Shown: positions 1-9,850 of the stretch, piece after piece
Layout: each line of letters opens with the position of its first letter
Position numbering within the stretch: position 1 is the stretch's first letter
From: Burkholderia sp. PAMC 26561
Lineage (GTDB): Bacteria > Pseudomonadota > Gammaproteobacteria > Burkholderiales > Burkholderiaceae
Length of the DNA stretch: 64,000 bases
Assembly (NCBI RefSeq): GCF_001557535.2
Contig: NZ_CP014306.1
Coordinates: 1,550,001 to 1,614,000 of the forward strand
Direction of reading: 5' to 3'
The notes under the pieces: generated by a model
The model's input: only the letters and a program-made list of their open reading frames with translations
What the model was told of the DNA's origin: nothing
Database searches by the model: none
Position numbers and translations under genes: made by a program

Positions 1-543
1 CGCGATGGTGGGGAGCAACTTAAGCCCGAGTATCGAGAGCTGAATCCGGATGGCATCGTGCCAACGCTCGTGGACGGCGACGACGTGCTGACGCAGTCGA
101 TTGCGATCATCGAATATCTGGAAGAGACGCATCCCGAGCCGGCATTGCTGCCGGGCACCGCTCTCGATCGTGCGTTCATTCGTTCGGTCGCGCTGCAGGT
201 AGCGTGCGAAATTCATCCCATCGACAACTTGCGGGTGCTGAAGTACCTGAAGCACACGCTGAAGGTTGGCGAAGAAGCGAAAGACGCGTGGTACAGGTAT
301 TGGCTGGAAGCGGGATTCAGCTCGCTGGAAAAGCGTCTTGCGAACGATCCGCGCGTGGGCGCGCTGTGCTTCGGCGATACCTCCACGCTCGCGGATCTGT
401 GTCTCGTGCCGCAAGTGTTCAATGCGCGGCGTTTCAATATCGATACGAGCCGGTATCCGACGATCGAACGTATTGTCGAACACGCCGGGCAAATCGATGC
501 GTTCGCGCGCGCTGCGCCAGGGCAGCAACCGGACGCAGAATGA
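1..543 (+). CDS. maiA: Maleylacetoacetate isomerase / zeta-class glutathione S-transferase (5' truncated)
   Basis: The frame is open from base 1 (RDGGEQLKPEYRELNPDG...), so the start lies outside the window. The visible part carries the end of the N-terminal thioredoxin fold with the GST glutathione-binding segment (VPTLVDGDDVLTQSIAIIEYLEE) and an all-helical C-terminal domain. Known role of the family: glutathione-dependent cis-trans isomerisation of maleylacetoacetate in tyrosine/homogentisate breakdown, in the cytoplasm. The stop overlaps the ATG of the next gene (ATGA), which suggests translational coupling with an exporter gene. Zeta-class GSTs of other specificity are possible; the assignment rests on the N-terminal block. 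Confidence 0.85.
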   Translation, partial: RDGGEQLKPEYRELNPDGIVPTLVDGDDVLTQSIAIIEYLEETHPEPALLPGTALDRAFIRSVALQVACEIHPIDNLRVLKYLKHTLKVGEEAKDAWYRYWLEAGFSSLEKRLANDPRVGALCFGDTSTLADLCLVPQVFNARRFNIDTSRYPTIERIVEHAGQIDAFARAAPGQQPDAE

Positions 544-1151
544 CGACAGCAGTTTTTTTATCCGGCGCCGGGCTTGGCGCAAGTTTGATCATCGCGATTG
601 GCGCTCAGAACGCGTTTGTATTACGGCAAGGTTTGAAGCGCAGACACGTAGGCCTGGTCGTCTCGATCTGCGCGCTGATCGATGTATTGCTGATTGGGTT
701 GGGTATCGGCGGAATGGGCGCGTTGATTGCCCGTGCGCCGGTGCTGCTCGACGTGATTCGATGGGCCGGTGCAGTGTTCCTGTTCCTCTACGGCGTTCGG
801 GCGTTTCATGCGGCATTGAAAGGGCCGGGGCATTTGCAGGCCGAAAACGGCGAGACGCAGACGGCGTTGAAAGCGGCATCGACTGTGCTCGCCTTGTCGC
901 TGCTCAATCCGCACGTTTATCTGGACACCGTTGTGTTGCTGGGTGGGATTGGCGCGCGATACGGCTGGCCGGGGAACGCGTGGTTCGCAGCCGGGGCGAT
1001 GTGTTCGTCGGTTATCTGGTTCACCACGCTCGGGTTCGGTGCGCGATTGCTGCGGCCGCTGTTCGAGAAAGATGTCTCGTGGCGCGTGCTCGATGTGATC
1101 GTGGGTGTGGTGATGTGGTGGATTGCCGGGATGCTGATCTTTTCGCATTAG
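540..1151 (+). CDS. LysE/ArgO-type amino-acid exporter
   Basis: A 203-residue inner-membrane protein with about six hydrophobic segments. It begins MTTAVFLSGAGLGASLI, followed by the family hallmark IAIGAQNAFVLRQGL (residues about 17-31), and has LSLLNPHVYLDTVVLLGG in the middle. These are the signature blocks of the LysE/ArgO family, which exports basic amino acids such as arginine or lysine. The start at 540 overlaps the stop of the upstream isomerase by four bases. A longer reading from upstream in this frame is possible but would add a non-membrane arginine-rich extension. Substrate not determinable from sequence. Confidence 0.85.
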   Translation: MTTAVFLSGAGLGASLIIAIGAQNAFVLRQGLKRRHVGLVVSICALIDVLLIGLGIGGMGALIARAPVLLDVIRWAGAVFLFLYGVRAFHAALKGPGHLQAENGETQTALKAASTVLALSLLNPHVYLDTVVLLGGIGARYGWPGNAWFAAGAMCSSVIWFTTLGFGARLLRPLFEKDVSWRVLDVIVGVVMWWIAGMLIFSH

Positions 1152-1161
1152 AGCTTTCGCG

Positions 1162-1188
1162 CTGCGGGCGTCGAGAAAACGCCCGCAG
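1162..1188. terminator. Bidirectional hairpin between convergent exporter gene and ftsY
   Basis: A perfect 10-bp inverted repeat (1162-1171 with 1179-1188, CTGCGGGCGT arm, 7-nt loop) sits in the 44-bp gap between two converging genes. There is no clear U-tract on either side, so termination is inferred from position and stem stability. Confidence 0.5.
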
Positions 1189-1195
1189 CATCGGT

Positions 1196-2434
1196 TCAAC
1201 TGCCCAGCAACGCGTCCGCGAATTCGTCGGCGCTGAACGGCTGCAGGTCTTCCACCTTCTCGCCCACGCCGATGAAATAAACCGGAATCGGACGCTGGCG
1301 TGCGATCGCGGCGAGAATGCCGCCCTTGGCGGTGCCATCTAGTTTCGTCACGATCAACCCGGTCAGGCCGAGGGCATCGTCAAAGGCTTTTACTTGGGCG
1401 AGCGCGTTCTGGCCCGTGTTTGCATCGATTACCAGCAAGACTTCGTGCGGCGCATCCGGCTGCGCCTTTGCGATCACGCGCTTCACCTTGCGCAGTTCTT
1501 CCATCAGGTGAAGCTGGGTCGGCAGACGGCCGGCGGTGTCAGCCATCATCACGTCGATCTTCCGCGCCTTTGCGGCGCCAACCGCGTCGAAGATCACGGC
1601 GGCTGCGTCGCCGCTTTCCTGCGATAAAACCGTCACGTTGTTCCGCTCACCCCACACGCGCAATTGCTCGCGCGCCGCGGCGCGGAACGTGTCGCCGGCG
1701 GCCAGCAACACCGACTGGTCGAAGCTTTGCAAATGCTTGGCCAGCTTGCCGATGCTCGTCGTTTTTCCCGCGCCGTTCACACCGGCGATCATCATCACGA
1801 GCGGTTGCGCGCGGCCGAGCATCAGCGATTTTTCTAGCGGTCGCAGCAGATCTGCGAGGAGTGAACGCAGCGCGGCCTTCACTTGCATTGCGTCGGTGAG
1901 GCGCTCGCTGCGCACTTTTTCGCGCAGTTCTTCGAGCAGATATTCAGTGGCGTCCATACCCGCATCCGACATCAGCAACGCGGTTTCCAGCTCTTCGTAA
2001 AGATCGTCATCAATCTTCGCGCCGACGAAAATCCCCGTCAGCCCCGAACTCGTTTTCGACAATCCCGTTTTCAGCCGTGTGATCCAGGAGCGTTTCGCGA
2101 CCTCTTCCGGCTCAGGCGGCGGCACGATAACAGCCGTTTCCTGCGCCGTGGTCCATTGAGATGCTGTGCGTCCTTGCCAGTAGGGCTTCGCTTGTACTGC
2201 AGGTGAGCTGTCAACCGGTTGCGCCGGAGTTACCGGCGTGGTGGCGTGCTGCAGCGAAGCGTCAGGGGTCTGCACCGGCTGTGCCGGCGTAACGGGCGTG
2301 GTCGCATGCCGGAGCCCTTCTTCGGCTGGGATTTCGGCTTCGGCTTCGGAATCCAGACCAGCCGCGTCCTCGGCCTGATCTTCCTCAGGCGTGTCGCTCG
2401 TTTTGCCTACTAATCGTTTGAAAAAGCTGAACAT
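1196..2434 (-). CDS. ftsY: Signal recognition particle receptor FtsY
   Basis: A 412-residue SRP receptor GTPase that brings ribosome-nascent chain complexes to SecYEG at the inner membrane. The order is an acidic, low-complexity A region (residues about 10-100), then the N domain, then the G domain with GVNGAGKTTSIGKLA (P-loop), DTFRAAAREQL, DTAGRLPTQ and TKLDGTAKGG. I start at MFSFFKRLVGK (2434), the usual short amphipathic beginning; an earlier start would add 29 unrelated residues. The A region contains a recent 60-bp tandem duplication (see repeat entry). The gene is divergent from rsmD. Confidence 0.95.
   Translation of the reverse strand: MFSFFKRLVGKTSDTPEEDQAEDAAGLDSEAEAEIPAEEGLRHATTPVTPAQPVQTPDASLQHATTPVTPAQPVDSSPAVQAKPYWQGRTASQWTTAQETAVIVPPPEPEEVAKRSWITRLKTGLSKTSSGLTGIFVGAKIDDDLYEELETALLMSDAGMDATEYLLEELREKVRSERLTDAMQVKAALRSLLADLLRPLEKSLMLGRAQPLVMMIAGVNGAGKTTSIGKLAKHLQSFDQSVLLAAGDTFRAAAREQLRVWGERNNVTVLSQESGDAAAVIFDAVGAAKARKIDVMMADTAGRLPTQLHLMEELRKVKRVIAKAQPDAPHEVLLVIDANTGQNALAQVKAFDDALGLTGLIVTKLDGTAKGGILAAIARQRPIPVYFIGVGEKVEDLQPFSADEFADALLGS
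2213..2308 (-). repeat. Tandem 20-residue duplication in the FtsY A region
   Basis: Two copies of a 36-nt coding unit, HATTPVTPAQPV, at 2273-2308 and 2213-2248, are spaced exactly 60 nt apart. The peptide repeats exactly and the DNA nearly so. It lies in the poorly conserved acidic linker and keeps the frame. Confidence 0.85.
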
Positions 2435-2778
2435 GGTCTGCAGTGGTGAAGGAGGCGTTTCATCTGTATTGTCGCAAGCGTGTTCAGGAGTCGAACGCCC
2501 GCAAAAAAGCCAGGATGACATGGGCCGCCGTGCCGCGAAAAACCGCCAAAAACAGCGGGAAGAGCCGGGCGAAAGGCGTAAAAACGCGAAAGAAACGTAT
2601 TTTATCAGCCGGCACCGATTGTAGTGGCTGCATGGCGGGTTCCCCCGACATCGAGGATGTCAGGGCTGTGGTAACGTGCCCGCATCGGTGACGCGATCAA
2701 TCGCACGCCGGCAATGCTTGCAGTCACTTTTTCTCTGTCCCACGCCCGGCTAAACCACCTGCCAACTCACGCACGTCC
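2435..2778. other. Divergent intergenic region between ftsY and rsmD
   Basis: These 344 bases must hold the promoters for ftsY (leftward) and the rsmD-coaD side (rightward). I see no convincing gene, strong consensus promoter or structured RNA. Short readings here have no family resemblance. In many relatives, as I recall, an M16 peptidase gene precedes rsmD; none is seen here. Confidence 0.5.
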
Positions 2779-3471
2779 ATGTCCCGCTCTGACATCACCC
2801 GAACGCTCACACGAAATCCCGAACGCACCCGCGATAAAAACCGCGACACCGCGCCGAGTCAGCGGGGGCCGAAAGTGCGTGAAGCGCTGCCGTCACGGGG
2901 CGGCAAGCCGCATTCCATTCGTATCATCGGCGGTGACTGGAAGCGCACGCCGCTGCCGGTGCTGAGCCTGGATGGTTTGCGACCGACGCCCGACCGCGTG
3001 CGCGAGACGCTTTTCAACTGGCTTGGCCAGTCACTCGATGGCCGCCGTTGCCTCGATCTCTTCGCCGGCAGCGGCGCGCTCGGTTTCGAAGCTGCGTCGC
3101 GCGGCGCCGCACGCGTCCTGATGGTGGAGCGCAGCGGCCGCGCGGTTGCGCAATTGAAGGCGAACCAGGCGCGTCTCGCCGCGAAAAACATCGAAATCGT
3201 CGAAGCCGATGCGCTGCGGCTCGCCGCAAACCTGCCGTCGAACTCCTTCGATGTCGTGTTCCTCGATCCCCCTTTCGGCGATACCGCCATGCTCCAGCGG
3301 GCGCTTGAACTCGCGGCGCCGCTGGTATCGGCGAATGGATTGTTGTACGTGGAATCGGGCGAACCGCTCGACCCCGCGGAAGTCCCGGCCTTAGCCGGAT
3401 GGGCAATTACCCGCGAAGGCAAGGCCGGCGCGGTCCGCTATCATTTGCTGCAGCGCGAAAATGAGGAATAA
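2779..3471 (+). CDS. rsmD: 16S rRNA (guanine966-N2)-methyltransferase RsmD
   Basis: A 230-residue SAM-dependent methyltransferase that methylates G966 of 16S rRNA during 30S assembly. After a basic, disordered N-terminus (residues 1-45) comes the RsmD block SIRIIGGDWKRTPLPV. The SAM-binding motif is LDLFAGSGALGFEAASRGA and the catalytic motif is FLDPPF (a DPPY-type motif). TPDRVRETLFNWL is typical of the family. The N-terminal tail is longer than in E. coli, so an internal start is possible, though no better-placed ATG with a ribosome site is obvious. It is followed 190 bp later by coaD. Confidence 0.93.
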   Translation: MSRSDITRTLTRNPERTRDKNRDTAPSQRGPKVREALPSRGGKPHSIRIIGGDWKRTPLPVLSLDGLRPTPDRVRETLFNWLGQSLDGRRCLDLFAGSGALGFEAASRGAARVLMVERSGRAVAQLKANQARLAAKNIEIVEADALRLAANLPSNSFDVVFLDPPFGDTAMLQRALELAAPLVSANGLLYVESGEPLDPAEVPALAGWAITREGKAGAVRYHLLQRENEE

Positions 3472-3661
3472 TGCGCGTTCCGAAACGCTGGCCGGCGATT
3501 CGCCGGTTTCGGCGGAAGGAACATGCGAAGGGCTTGCATCGGGGCATGATTAGAGACGGCTTCTTGTAGATACCGGCATCGTCCCAATTTTCATCTGGCG
3601 AAGTATCGTCAGGAATTCTGCAAAAAAGCGCCAGAAAAAGTATCAGAAGAGGAGATGCCCC

Positions 3662-4165
3662 ATGGTTACTGCCGTTTATCCGGGAACGTTCGATCCGCTC
3701 ACGCGCGGTCACGAAGACCTTGTGCGACGCGCTTCGAGTATTTTCGATACGCTGGTGGTTGGCGTCGCCGACAGCCGCAATAAGAAGCCGTTTTTCAGCC
3801 TGCAGGAACGGCTGGACATTGCCCACGAAGTATTGGGGCACTATCCAAATGTCAAGGTGATGAGCTTCAAGGGACTTTTGAAGGATTTCGTGCGCAAGAA
3901 CAATGCGCGCGTGATCGTGCGAGGGTTGCGTGCCGTCTCCGACTTCGAATATGAATTCCAGATGGCCGGCATGAACCGTTACCTGTTGCCCGACGTCGAA
4001 ACCATGTTCATGACGCCCTCGGACCAGTACCAATTCATCTCGGGCACGATCGTGCGCGAGATCGCGCAACTGGGCGGCGATGTCAGCAAGTTCGTGTTTC
4101 CATCGGTGGAAAAGCGCCTGCAGGACAAAGTGGGTCCGATCGCGCCTGATTCATCGACGCCCTGA
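3662..4165 (+). CDS. coaD: Phosphopantetheine adenylyltransferase
   Basis: A 167-residue nucleotidyltransferase catalysing the fourth step of coenzyme A synthesis (4'-phosphopantetheine + ATP to dephospho-CoA). It shows the [13 protein letters not shown] nucleotide-binding block with the TxGH motif and the ISGTIVRE motif near the C-terminus (the ISSTxxR equivalent). Length matches the family. An AGAAGAGGA ribosome-binding site lies just before the ATG. It is followed after 45 bp by a small ferredoxin gene in the same direction. Confidence 0.96.
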   Translation: MVTAVYPGTFDPLTRGHEDLVRRASSIFDTLVVGVADSRNKKPFFSLQERLDIAHEVLGHYPNVKVMSFKGLLKDFVRKNNARVIVRGLRAVSDFEYEFQMAGMNRYLLPDVETMFMTPSDQYQFISGTIVREIAQLGGDVSKFVFPSVEKRLQDKVGPIAPDSSTP

Positions 4166-4207
4166 GGGCATCGAAATGCCGGCTGAAACGCCGGACGAAG
4201 AGAGTAA

Positions 4208-4468
<261 letters not shown>

Positions 4469-4498
4469 AGTTGGAGTAACGCCCAACGCCCAACGCAG

Positions 4499-5563
4499 TT
4501 AAAGCACCGCGCGCAACGCGGCCACGAGCGCATCACATTCGGCGTCCGTCCCGACGGTAATCCGCAAGTGTTGATCGATCCGTGGCAGCCTGAAATGCCG
4601 CACGAAGATCTCCTTTTCCTTCAGGCTCGCGGCGAGCGCTGCGGCGTCGTGTGCCGGATGGCGCGCGAATACGAAGTTCGCCGCCGACGGCACCACGTCG
4701 AATCCCAGCGCTTTCAATTCAGCCGATAACCGCTCGCGGCTCGCGATCACCTTCGCGCAGGTAGCGCGGAAATAATCGTCGTCCTCGAACGCTGCGATTG
4801 CCGCAACCTGCGCCAACCGGTCGAGCGGATACGAGTTGAAGCTGTCCTTCACGCGCGTGAGCGCCTCGATCAACGCCTCGTGTCCAAGCGCATATCCGAC
4901 GCGCATTCCGGCCAGCGAACGCGCCTTCGACAACGTCTGGATCACCAGCAGATTCGGATATTCATCGACCAGAATGGCCGCCGATTGCGCGCCGAAGTCC
5001 ACATACGCTTCGTCGATCACGACAACAGAATCCGGGTTCGCCGCGAGCAGGATACTGATCTCGTCGAGCGGCAACGCGCGGCCCGTGGGCGCATTCGGAT
5101 TCGGCAGCAGGACGCCGCCATTGGGCGCACGATAATCATCGACATCAATACCAAAATCCGCGTTCAGCGGCACCGCGTCGAACGCGACGCCGTACAACTG
5201 CGCGTACACCGGATAAAAGCTGTACGTGATATCCGGGAAACGGATTGGCGTGTCGTGCTTGAGCAGCGCCTGGAAGGTGTGCGCGAGGACTTCGTCGGAG
5301 CCATTGCCGACGAACACTTGCTCCGCGCGCAATCCGTGATGCTGCGCAATGGTTTCGCGCAGCGCGCGTGCCGTCGGATCGGGGTACTTGCGCAGCGAAT
5401 CGCCGTTGTTCCCAAGCTCGCGAGTGATGGCATCGATAACCCGCGGCGACGGCGGATACGGATTTTCGTTCGTGTTGAGCTTCACGGGACGCGCGAGCGC
5501 GGGTTGTTCTCCCGGCACATACGGCGTCAGCGTATTGACAATGTCGCTCCAGAAACGGCTCAC
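4499..5563 (-). CDS. hisC: Histidinol-phosphate aminotransferase
   Basis: A 354-residue PLP enzyme of fold type I that converts imidazole acetol phosphate to histidinol phosphate in histidine synthesis. Visible blocks are [14 protein letters not shown] at the N-terminus, [25 protein letters not shown], the [10 protein letters not shown] aspartate/tyrosine segment, and [16 protein letters not shown] with the Schiff-base lysine. The start is GTG (5563), preceded by AAGGAG. It lies outside a his operon, so it may be a second hisC copy, or it may also act on aromatic amino acids. Confidence 0.9.
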   Translation of the reverse strand: MSRFWSDIVNTLTPYVPGEQPALARPVKLNTNENPYPPSPRVIDAITRELGNNGDSLRKYPDPTARALRETIAQHHGLRAEQVFVGNGSDEVLAHTFQALLKHDTPIRFPDITYSFYPVYAQLYGVAFDAVPLNADFGIDVDDYRAPNGGVLLPNPNAPTGRALPLDEISILLAANPDSVVVIDEAYVDFGAQSAAILVDEYPNLLVIQTLSKARSLAGMRVGYALGHEALIEALTRVKDSFNSYPLDRLAQVAAIAAFEDDDYFRATCAKVIASRERLSAELKALGFDVVPSAANFVFARHPAHDAAALAASLKEKEIFVRHFRLPRIDQHLRITVGTDAECDALVAALRAVL

Positions 5564-5590
5564 GTTTCGCTCCTTATCAAGGCATTCAGT

Positions 5591-6193
5591 TCAACCGGCG
5601 CGATGCAGGTTCATCACCGCGCGTTCCATTTCGTCGTTGATCGCGACAGGCATGACGGCAAGCGCGCGTTCGATCGATGCATCGATCACGTCCTGCTCTT
5701 CGCGGCGCGGCGGTTTCAGCACGAAGTTGGCGACATCGGGCTTGGCCCCGGCGCGTGATGCTTCGGGAATCAGATTCCGTGGATGCCCGATGCCAATCCT
5801 CAAGCGCCAGTACTGCTGCGACGACAAATGCGCGGAGATGTCCTTCAGGCCGTTATGGCCGCCGCTGCCGCCACCGAGCTTCAGCTTGACTGTGCCGGGC
5901 GGCAAATCGAGTTCATCGTGCGCGACGAGTATCTCGTCCGGCAGGATCTTGAAGAACTGGGCGACGGCTACGACCGATTGCCCCGATCGATTCATGAACG
6001 TCTGCGGCTCAAGCAGATGGATCTCGTGGCCATTGAGCCGGCCCCGCCCGTAATGGCCGTGGAACCGGCGTTCATCGCGCAGGGATGCCCCCGAGTCGCG
6101 CGCCAGTTGATCGACGAACCAGAAGCCTGCGTTATGGCGCGTCGCTGTATATTCGGCGCCCGGATTGCCGAGCCCGACGATCAGTTTGATCAT
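5591..6193 (-). CDS. pth: Peptidyl-tRNA hydrolase
   Basis: A 200-residue enzyme that frees tRNA from dropped-off peptidyl-tRNAs in the cytoplasm. It begins MIKLIVGLGNPGAEYTATRHNAGFW, with the catalytic histidine in RHNAGF (about residue 20) and HDELDLPPG and GGGSGGHNGLKDI further on. I chose the ATG at 6193; the frame also allows a TTG two codons earlier. It is separated from rplY by a terminator hairpin. The rplY-pth order is conserved and suits two translation-quality functions. Confidence 0.95.
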   Translation of the reverse strand: MIKLIVGLGNPGAEYTATRHNAGFWFVDQLARDSGASLRDERRFHGHYGRGRLNGHEIHLLEPQTFMNRSGQSVVAVAQFFKILPDEILVAHDELDLPPGTVKLKLGGGSGGHNGLKDISAHLSSQQYWRLRIGIGHPRNLIPEASRAGAKPDVANFVLKPPRREEQDVIDASIERALAVMPVAINDEMERAVMNLHRAG

Positions 6194-6261
6194 GTTCAAT
6201 CGTGGCGGCGTGGCTGCGCGCGAATCAGCGCTTCAAACCTCGACCGCACCAGAAAAAGGCT

Positions 6262-6295
6262 AAAAAAAACCCGCCGGCGCAGAGCAACGGCGGGT
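6262..6295 (-). terminator. Rho-independent terminator after rplY
   Basis: Read on the minus strand, an 8-bp GC-rich stem (ACCCGCCG with CGGCGGGT, arms 6288-6295 and 6269-6276) is followed by an eight-base T run at 6262-6269. This is a textbook intrinsic terminator located just after rplY and before pth. Confidence 0.9.
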
Positions 6296-6345
6296 CACTT
6301 TGTCCACTCGTGAGAGTGGACTCAAGCGTACAGGCTTCAGCAGAC

Positions 6346-6972
6346 TTATGCAGCCGGCTTGTCGCCTTCGGCAGCGGCATCGCCAGACGCGGCTTCCTCG
6401 GATACAACGGCAGCCGGAATGGTCGCCGAAGCGATAACCGGGTTTTCTGCTTCGAGGTGAGCGATCAGCGCCACGCCCTTCGGCAAAGCGATGTCCTTCA
6501 CGTGCAACGCCTGACCCGCTTCGATCTTGGCCAAGTCGAGTTCGACGAATTCCGGCAGGTCAGCCGGCAGACATTCGATTTCGATTTCGTTGATCACGTG
6601 CGAGATCACGGCGCCACCGGTCTTCACAGCCGGGTTGGTTTCCTGGTTAAGGAAGTGAACCGGAACCTTGGTGTGCAGCTTCTTCGATGCATCGACACGT
6701 TGGAAGTCAACGTGCAGAACCATTTGCTTGAACGGATGGTATTGCACGTCGCGCAGCAGGACTTGTTGCGTCTTGCCGGCAACTTCCAGTTCGAGAATCG
6801 ACGAATGGAAAACTTCTTTCTTCAGCGCGTGCCAAAGGGCGTTGTGATCGAGCTCAACAGCCAGAGCTTCAGCATTTGCGCCATATACGATACCCGGCGT
6901 CTTGCCCGAGTTACGCAGGCGGCGGCTCGCACCCGTACCGTGCAGATTGCGCTCAAAAGCGACTACTTTCAT
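6346..6972 (-). CDS. rplY: 50S ribosomal protein L25/general stress protein Ctc
   Basis: A 208-residue long-form L25 (Ctc/TL5 type) that binds 5S rRNA. The N-terminal L25 domain starts [20 protein letters not shown] and includes GKTPGIVYG. The C-terminal beta domain contains [14 protein letters not shown] and an alanine-rich tail. Length is typical of the two-domain form rather than the 94-residue E. coli protein. It lies between prs and pth and has its own downstream terminator. Confidence 0.95.
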   Translation of the reverse strand: MKVVAFERNLHGTGASRRLRNSGKTPGIVYGANAEALAVELDHNALWHALKKEVFHSSILELEVAGKTQQVLLRDVQYHPFKQMVLHVDFQRVDASKKLHTKVPVHFLNQETNPAVKTGGAVISHVINEIEIECLPADLPEFVELDLAKIEAGQALHVKDIALPKGVALIAHLEAENPVIASATIPAAVVSEEAASGDAAAEGDKPAA

Positions 6973-7007
6973 GATTCAACTCCATAATCTGCCCGCGACC
7001 AGGCAGT

Positions 7008-7041
7008 GAAAACGGGGCTGTCCGCAAAAGCGTTCAGCCCC
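7008..7041 (-). terminator. Probable terminator after prs
   Basis: On the minus strand, a 7-bp stem GGGGCTG/CAGCCCC (arms 7035-7041 and 7014-7020) is followed by a short GTTTTC tract. It lies between prs and rplY. The U-tract is weak. Confidence 0.5.
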
Positions 7042-7133
7042 AGAGCAGCGATTCAGGCCTTCGTTCGCCTGAACCGATTACGCGGTATTGAGAAGTTCGA
7101 TCTCCGCTTCACCGCAAATACTTTCAACCTCGT

Positions 7134-8087
7134 TCAACCCTCGGCGAACAGCGACATGACCGAGTCGCCGCGCCGGATCCGCGAGAATGTCTCGGCCAGC
7201 AGACCCGCGCTCGACAATACACGCACCTTGGTGCATGCGCGCGCTTCGTCGGAGAGGGGAATGGTGTCCGTGACAACCAGTTCGTCCAGTTCCGATGCCG
7301 CGATCCGTTCACCCGCGCCGCCCGACAAAACCGGGTGCGTGGCATAAGCGAACACTTTTACGGCGCCGCGTTCCTTCAAAACCTGTGCTGCCTTGCAAAG
7401 CGTGCCGGCGGTGTCGACCATGTCGTCCATGATCACGCACGTGCGGCCTTCCACTTCACCAATGATGTTCATCACTTCAGCGACGTTCGCCTTCGGGCGA
7501 CGCTTGTCGATGATCGCGAGATCGGTGTTGAGCTGCTTGGCCAGTGCCCGGGCGCGAATCACACCGCCTACGTCAGGGGAGACGACCAGCAGGTTTTCGT
7601 GATTTTGCTTGCGCAGATCGCCGAGCAGTACGGGCGTTGCGTAGATGTTGTCGACCGGGATGTCGAAGAAACCTTGAATCTGGTCGGCGTGGAGGTCCAT
7701 GGTGATGACACGATCCACACCGGCGATTTCCAGCATGTTCGCCACGACTTTCGCTGAAATGGCGACGCGAGCCGAACGGGGACGGCGGTCTTGGCGGGCA
7801 TAACCAAAGTACGGGATGGCTGCAGTGATCCGGCCAGCGGATGCGCGCTTGAGCGCATCGACCATGATCATGAGTTCCATCAGCGTGTCATTGGTCGGTG
7901 CGCAGGTGGACTGCAGCACGAACACGTCTTTGCCGCGCACGTTTTCCTGGATCTCGACCATGATTTCGCCGTCAGAAAAACGGCTGACCATTGCCTTGCC
8001 GAGAGGGATACCAAGGATCTTGACGACTTCCTGTGCAAGCGCGGGATTCGCGTTGCCAGTGAATACCATCAGGCCGTCACTGCTCAT
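7134..8087 (-). CDS. prs: Ribose-phosphate pyrophosphokinase
   Basis: A 317-residue cytoplasmic enzyme that makes PRPP from ribose 5-phosphate and ATP, feeding purine, pyrimidine, histidine and tryptophan synthesis. It begins [21 protein letters not shown]. It has the ATP loop region ([16 protein letters not shown]), the divalent metal/histidine segment ([12 protein letters not shown]) and the PRPP-binding loop [14 protein letters not shown]. Length matches class I Prs. It sits directly downstream of tRNA-Gln and ispE, the usual betaproteobacterial order. Confidence 0.97.
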   Translation of the reverse strand: MSSDGLMVFTGNANPALAQEVVKILGIPLGKAMVSRFSDGEIMVEIQENVRGKDVFVLQSTCAPTNDTLMELMIMVDALKRASAGRITAAIPYFGYARQDRRPRSARVAISAKVVANMLEIAGVDRVITMDLHADQIQGFFDIPVDNIYATPVLLGDLRKQNHENLLVVSPDVGGVIRARALAKQLNTDLAIIDKRRPKANVAEVMNIIGEVEGRTCVIMDDMVDTAGTLCKAAQVLKERGAVKVFAYATHPVLSGGAGERIAASELDELVVTDTIPLSDEARACTKVRVLSSAGLLAETFSRIRRGDSVMSLFAEG

Positions 8088-8135
8088 CGTGCACCTGTTC
8101 TTGGCTGGGGCGAGAGGAAAAACGCGGGAAATTAA

Positions 8136-8212
8136 TGGCAGGGGAAGAAGGATTCGAACCTTCGCATGCTGGAATCAAAATCCAGTGCCTTAACCAACTT
8201 GGCGACTCCCCT
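8136..8212 (-). tRNA. tRNA-Gln (anticodon TTG)
   Basis: The minus strand folds as a complete cloverleaf of 77 nt with an encoded 3' CCA. The acceptor AGGGGAG pairs with TTCCCCT; the anticodon loop is TTTTGAT with TTG; the T arm contains GGTTCGAATCC. It reads CAA glutamine codons. Confidence 0.96.
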
Positions 8213-8267
8213 ACACTAACTTTGAGTCTCACCGGGCAGTGTAGGCCAAACCCGGCAAAACGAAACT

Positions 8268-9188
8268 TTACGACGCGAAAGCGAAGAGAGGATGCGAATC
8301 CAGGCTTTCGGTCACTCTGCTTTTCCAGCTTGCCGGGAGTTTGGCTTGCGCCATCTCAGCTTCGGCTTTACTACGAAAAGCGGCAAACACGCTCGCTCCA
8401 GATCCGGTCATTCGCGCAGGTGAAAGATTCGAAAACCACTCCAGCACCTGAGCTACTTCCGCGTACTTCTCTGTCACAACTGACTGCATGTCATTTCGAC
8501 CGAAACTGTCTGGCCAATCTGCTTCAGAACTATGTTGTGCAAGGAAGTCCGTTATTGTGAGGACTTTTGAGTCCCTTGTCAACGCTTTCTCTGAAAAAAT
8601 CGCGGCAGTTGGAACATGTACCGCAGGACTCACCACCAGGAAGAAACGTTTCGGTAAATCGACCGCTTGCAGCGCTTCGCCCACACCTTCAGCAAAAGCA
8701 TTTTGACCGAAGACGAAAAACGGTACATCGGCGCCCAGTTTCAACGCCAGATCCTGCAGCGCCTGCCTCGACAAACCCAAGCCCCACAAGCGATTCAGTG
8801 CAAGCAGTACGGTAGCGGCATCAGAACTGCCACCGCCGAGACCGGCGCCCATAGGCAGTATTTTATCAATTTCTATGTTTACGCCAAGGGGGGTGCCGGT
8901 GGTCGATTGCAGCAGACGTGCCGCGCGTACAACAAGGTCATCCGCTTCGGGAACGCCCGGGACTTCGGTAATTCGTGCGATCACGCCATCATCGCGGCGG
9001 GCAAAGTGAAGCACGTCGCCCCAGTCGAGCAACTGGAACACCGTCTGTAGCGCGTGATATCCGTCCGGACGACGCCCCGTGATATGCAGGAAAAGATTGA
9101 GCTTGGCAGGCGCAAGACAGTTGCGCAGGGACGCGTCGACCAGCGGACGCGCCTTGACCTGCGATAAGCCCAGTTCAGTTGAAGACAT
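8268..9188 (-). CDS. ispE: 4-diphosphocytidyl-2-C-methyl-D-erythritol kinase
   Basis: A 306-residue GHMP kinase of the MEP isoprenoid pathway. It shows [22 protein letters not shown] near the N-terminus, the ATP-binding glycine loop [19 protein letters not shown], and a C-terminal [12 protein letters not shown] motif. An N-terminal extension of about 22 residues precedes the conserved block, so the true start could be internal. Downstream are tRNA-Gln and prs; upstream is lolB, transcribed in the same direction with a 30-bp gap. Confidence 0.95.
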   Translation of the reverse strand: MSSTELGLSQVKARPLVDASLRNCLAPAKLNLFLHITGRRPDGYHALQTVFQLLDWGDVLHFARRDDGVIARITEVPGVPEADDLVVRAARLLQSTTGTPLGVNIEIDKILPMGAGLGGGSSDAATVLLALNRLWGLGLSRQALQDLALKLGADVPFFVFGQNAFAEGVGEALQAVDLPKRFFLVVSPAVHVPTAAIFSEKALTRDSKVLTITDFLAQHSSEADWPDSFGRNDMQSVVTEKYAEVAQVLEWFSNLSPARMTGSGASVFAAFRSKAEAEMAQAKLPASWKSRVTESLDSHPLFAFAS

Positions 9189-9218
9189 GCCGATAGGTGC
9201 GAAAATGTGCGAAAAACG

Positions 9219-9839
9219 TTACTGGTCGAGGACGAGCTTGATATCGAGCGGCGGTTCTTCGCGCGACAGGTTCAGGCGTTTGACGCCAGTGGCGGGTGCA
9301 TCGGCATAGGCCAGATAGTCGATGGTCCAGCCGTCCTGCTTGATCTGCTTCAGGTGGTCATTTTGCGACGACGAGTCCATGGTCGTGCGTGCCCGGGAAG
9401 TCGGCGCCGGCGATGGCTGCAGCCAGTAGCGCAGACCTTCCACTGGCAACGCGAAGCCCATTGTGTTGCGCATCAGTTCCGAGACATTGTCAGCGGTTTG
9501 TGGGTCACGGTTGGGCAATTCCAGCGTGGCCGATGACGGCGACGACGTCACGATAGCCATGGTTTGCCCCAGCGGATTGCGCAGTTGCAACGTGACGGTA
9601 TCGCCCGTTTCCTGCCAGTCGAAGTTGCCGTACGCGTTGCGTTGCTGACCGTTCTGGTCGTCGTACTGCACTGCAAACCGGCCGTGATACGCGCGGGTCG
9701 TTTGCGCCGTGACGGCGGTTGCCGCATTCGATGTTGTCGGCACCCGCGGCTTGACCGCGCAGCCGGAGAGGACCACGGCGCTTGCCGCCATCAACGCCAG
9801 TGCGCTGCGTCGAGCGCGCTGGCCGTTCAGAACATTCAT
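9219..9839 (-). CDS. lolB: Outer-membrane lipoprotein receptor LolB
   Basis: A 206-residue lipoprotein that accepts lipoproteins from LolA and inserts them into the outer membrane. The start at 9839 gives a proper lipoprotein signal (MNVLNGQRARRSALALMA..., lipobox LSGC), whereas the longer reading would bury it inside the previous gene. The mature part shows YHGRFAVQYDD...GNFDWQETGD and LRYWLQPSPAP, typical of LolB. It lies 11 bp downstream of the TPR gene; the lolB-ispE pairing is conserved in Proteobacteria. Confidence 0.92.
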   Translation of the reverse strand: MNVLNGQRARRSALALMAASAVVLSGCAVKPRVPTTSNAATAVTAQTTRAYHGRFAVQYDDQNGQQRNAYGNFDWQETGDTVTLQLRNPLGQTMAIVTSSPSSATLELPNRDPQTADNVSELMRNTMGFALPVEGLRYWLQPSPAPTSRARTTMDSSSQNDHLKQIKQDGWTIDYLAYADAPATGVKRLNLSREEPPLDIKLVLDQ

Positions 9840-9850
9840 TGCATTCAAGT

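Noticed and set aside
2435..2778. Possible missing M16 peptidase gene before rsmD
   Set aside because: I recall such a gene in this position in relatives, but cannot confirm it without comparison, so it is not claimed as a deletion.
4880..5758. Rightward 292-codon frame over hisC and pth
   Set aside because: Antisense to two well-supported genes, Arg-rich and without motifs.
8136..8212. tRNA-Gln as the integration site of the island
   Set aside because: The tRNA is far from the island and intact, with no fragment duplicated near the island edges that I could see.
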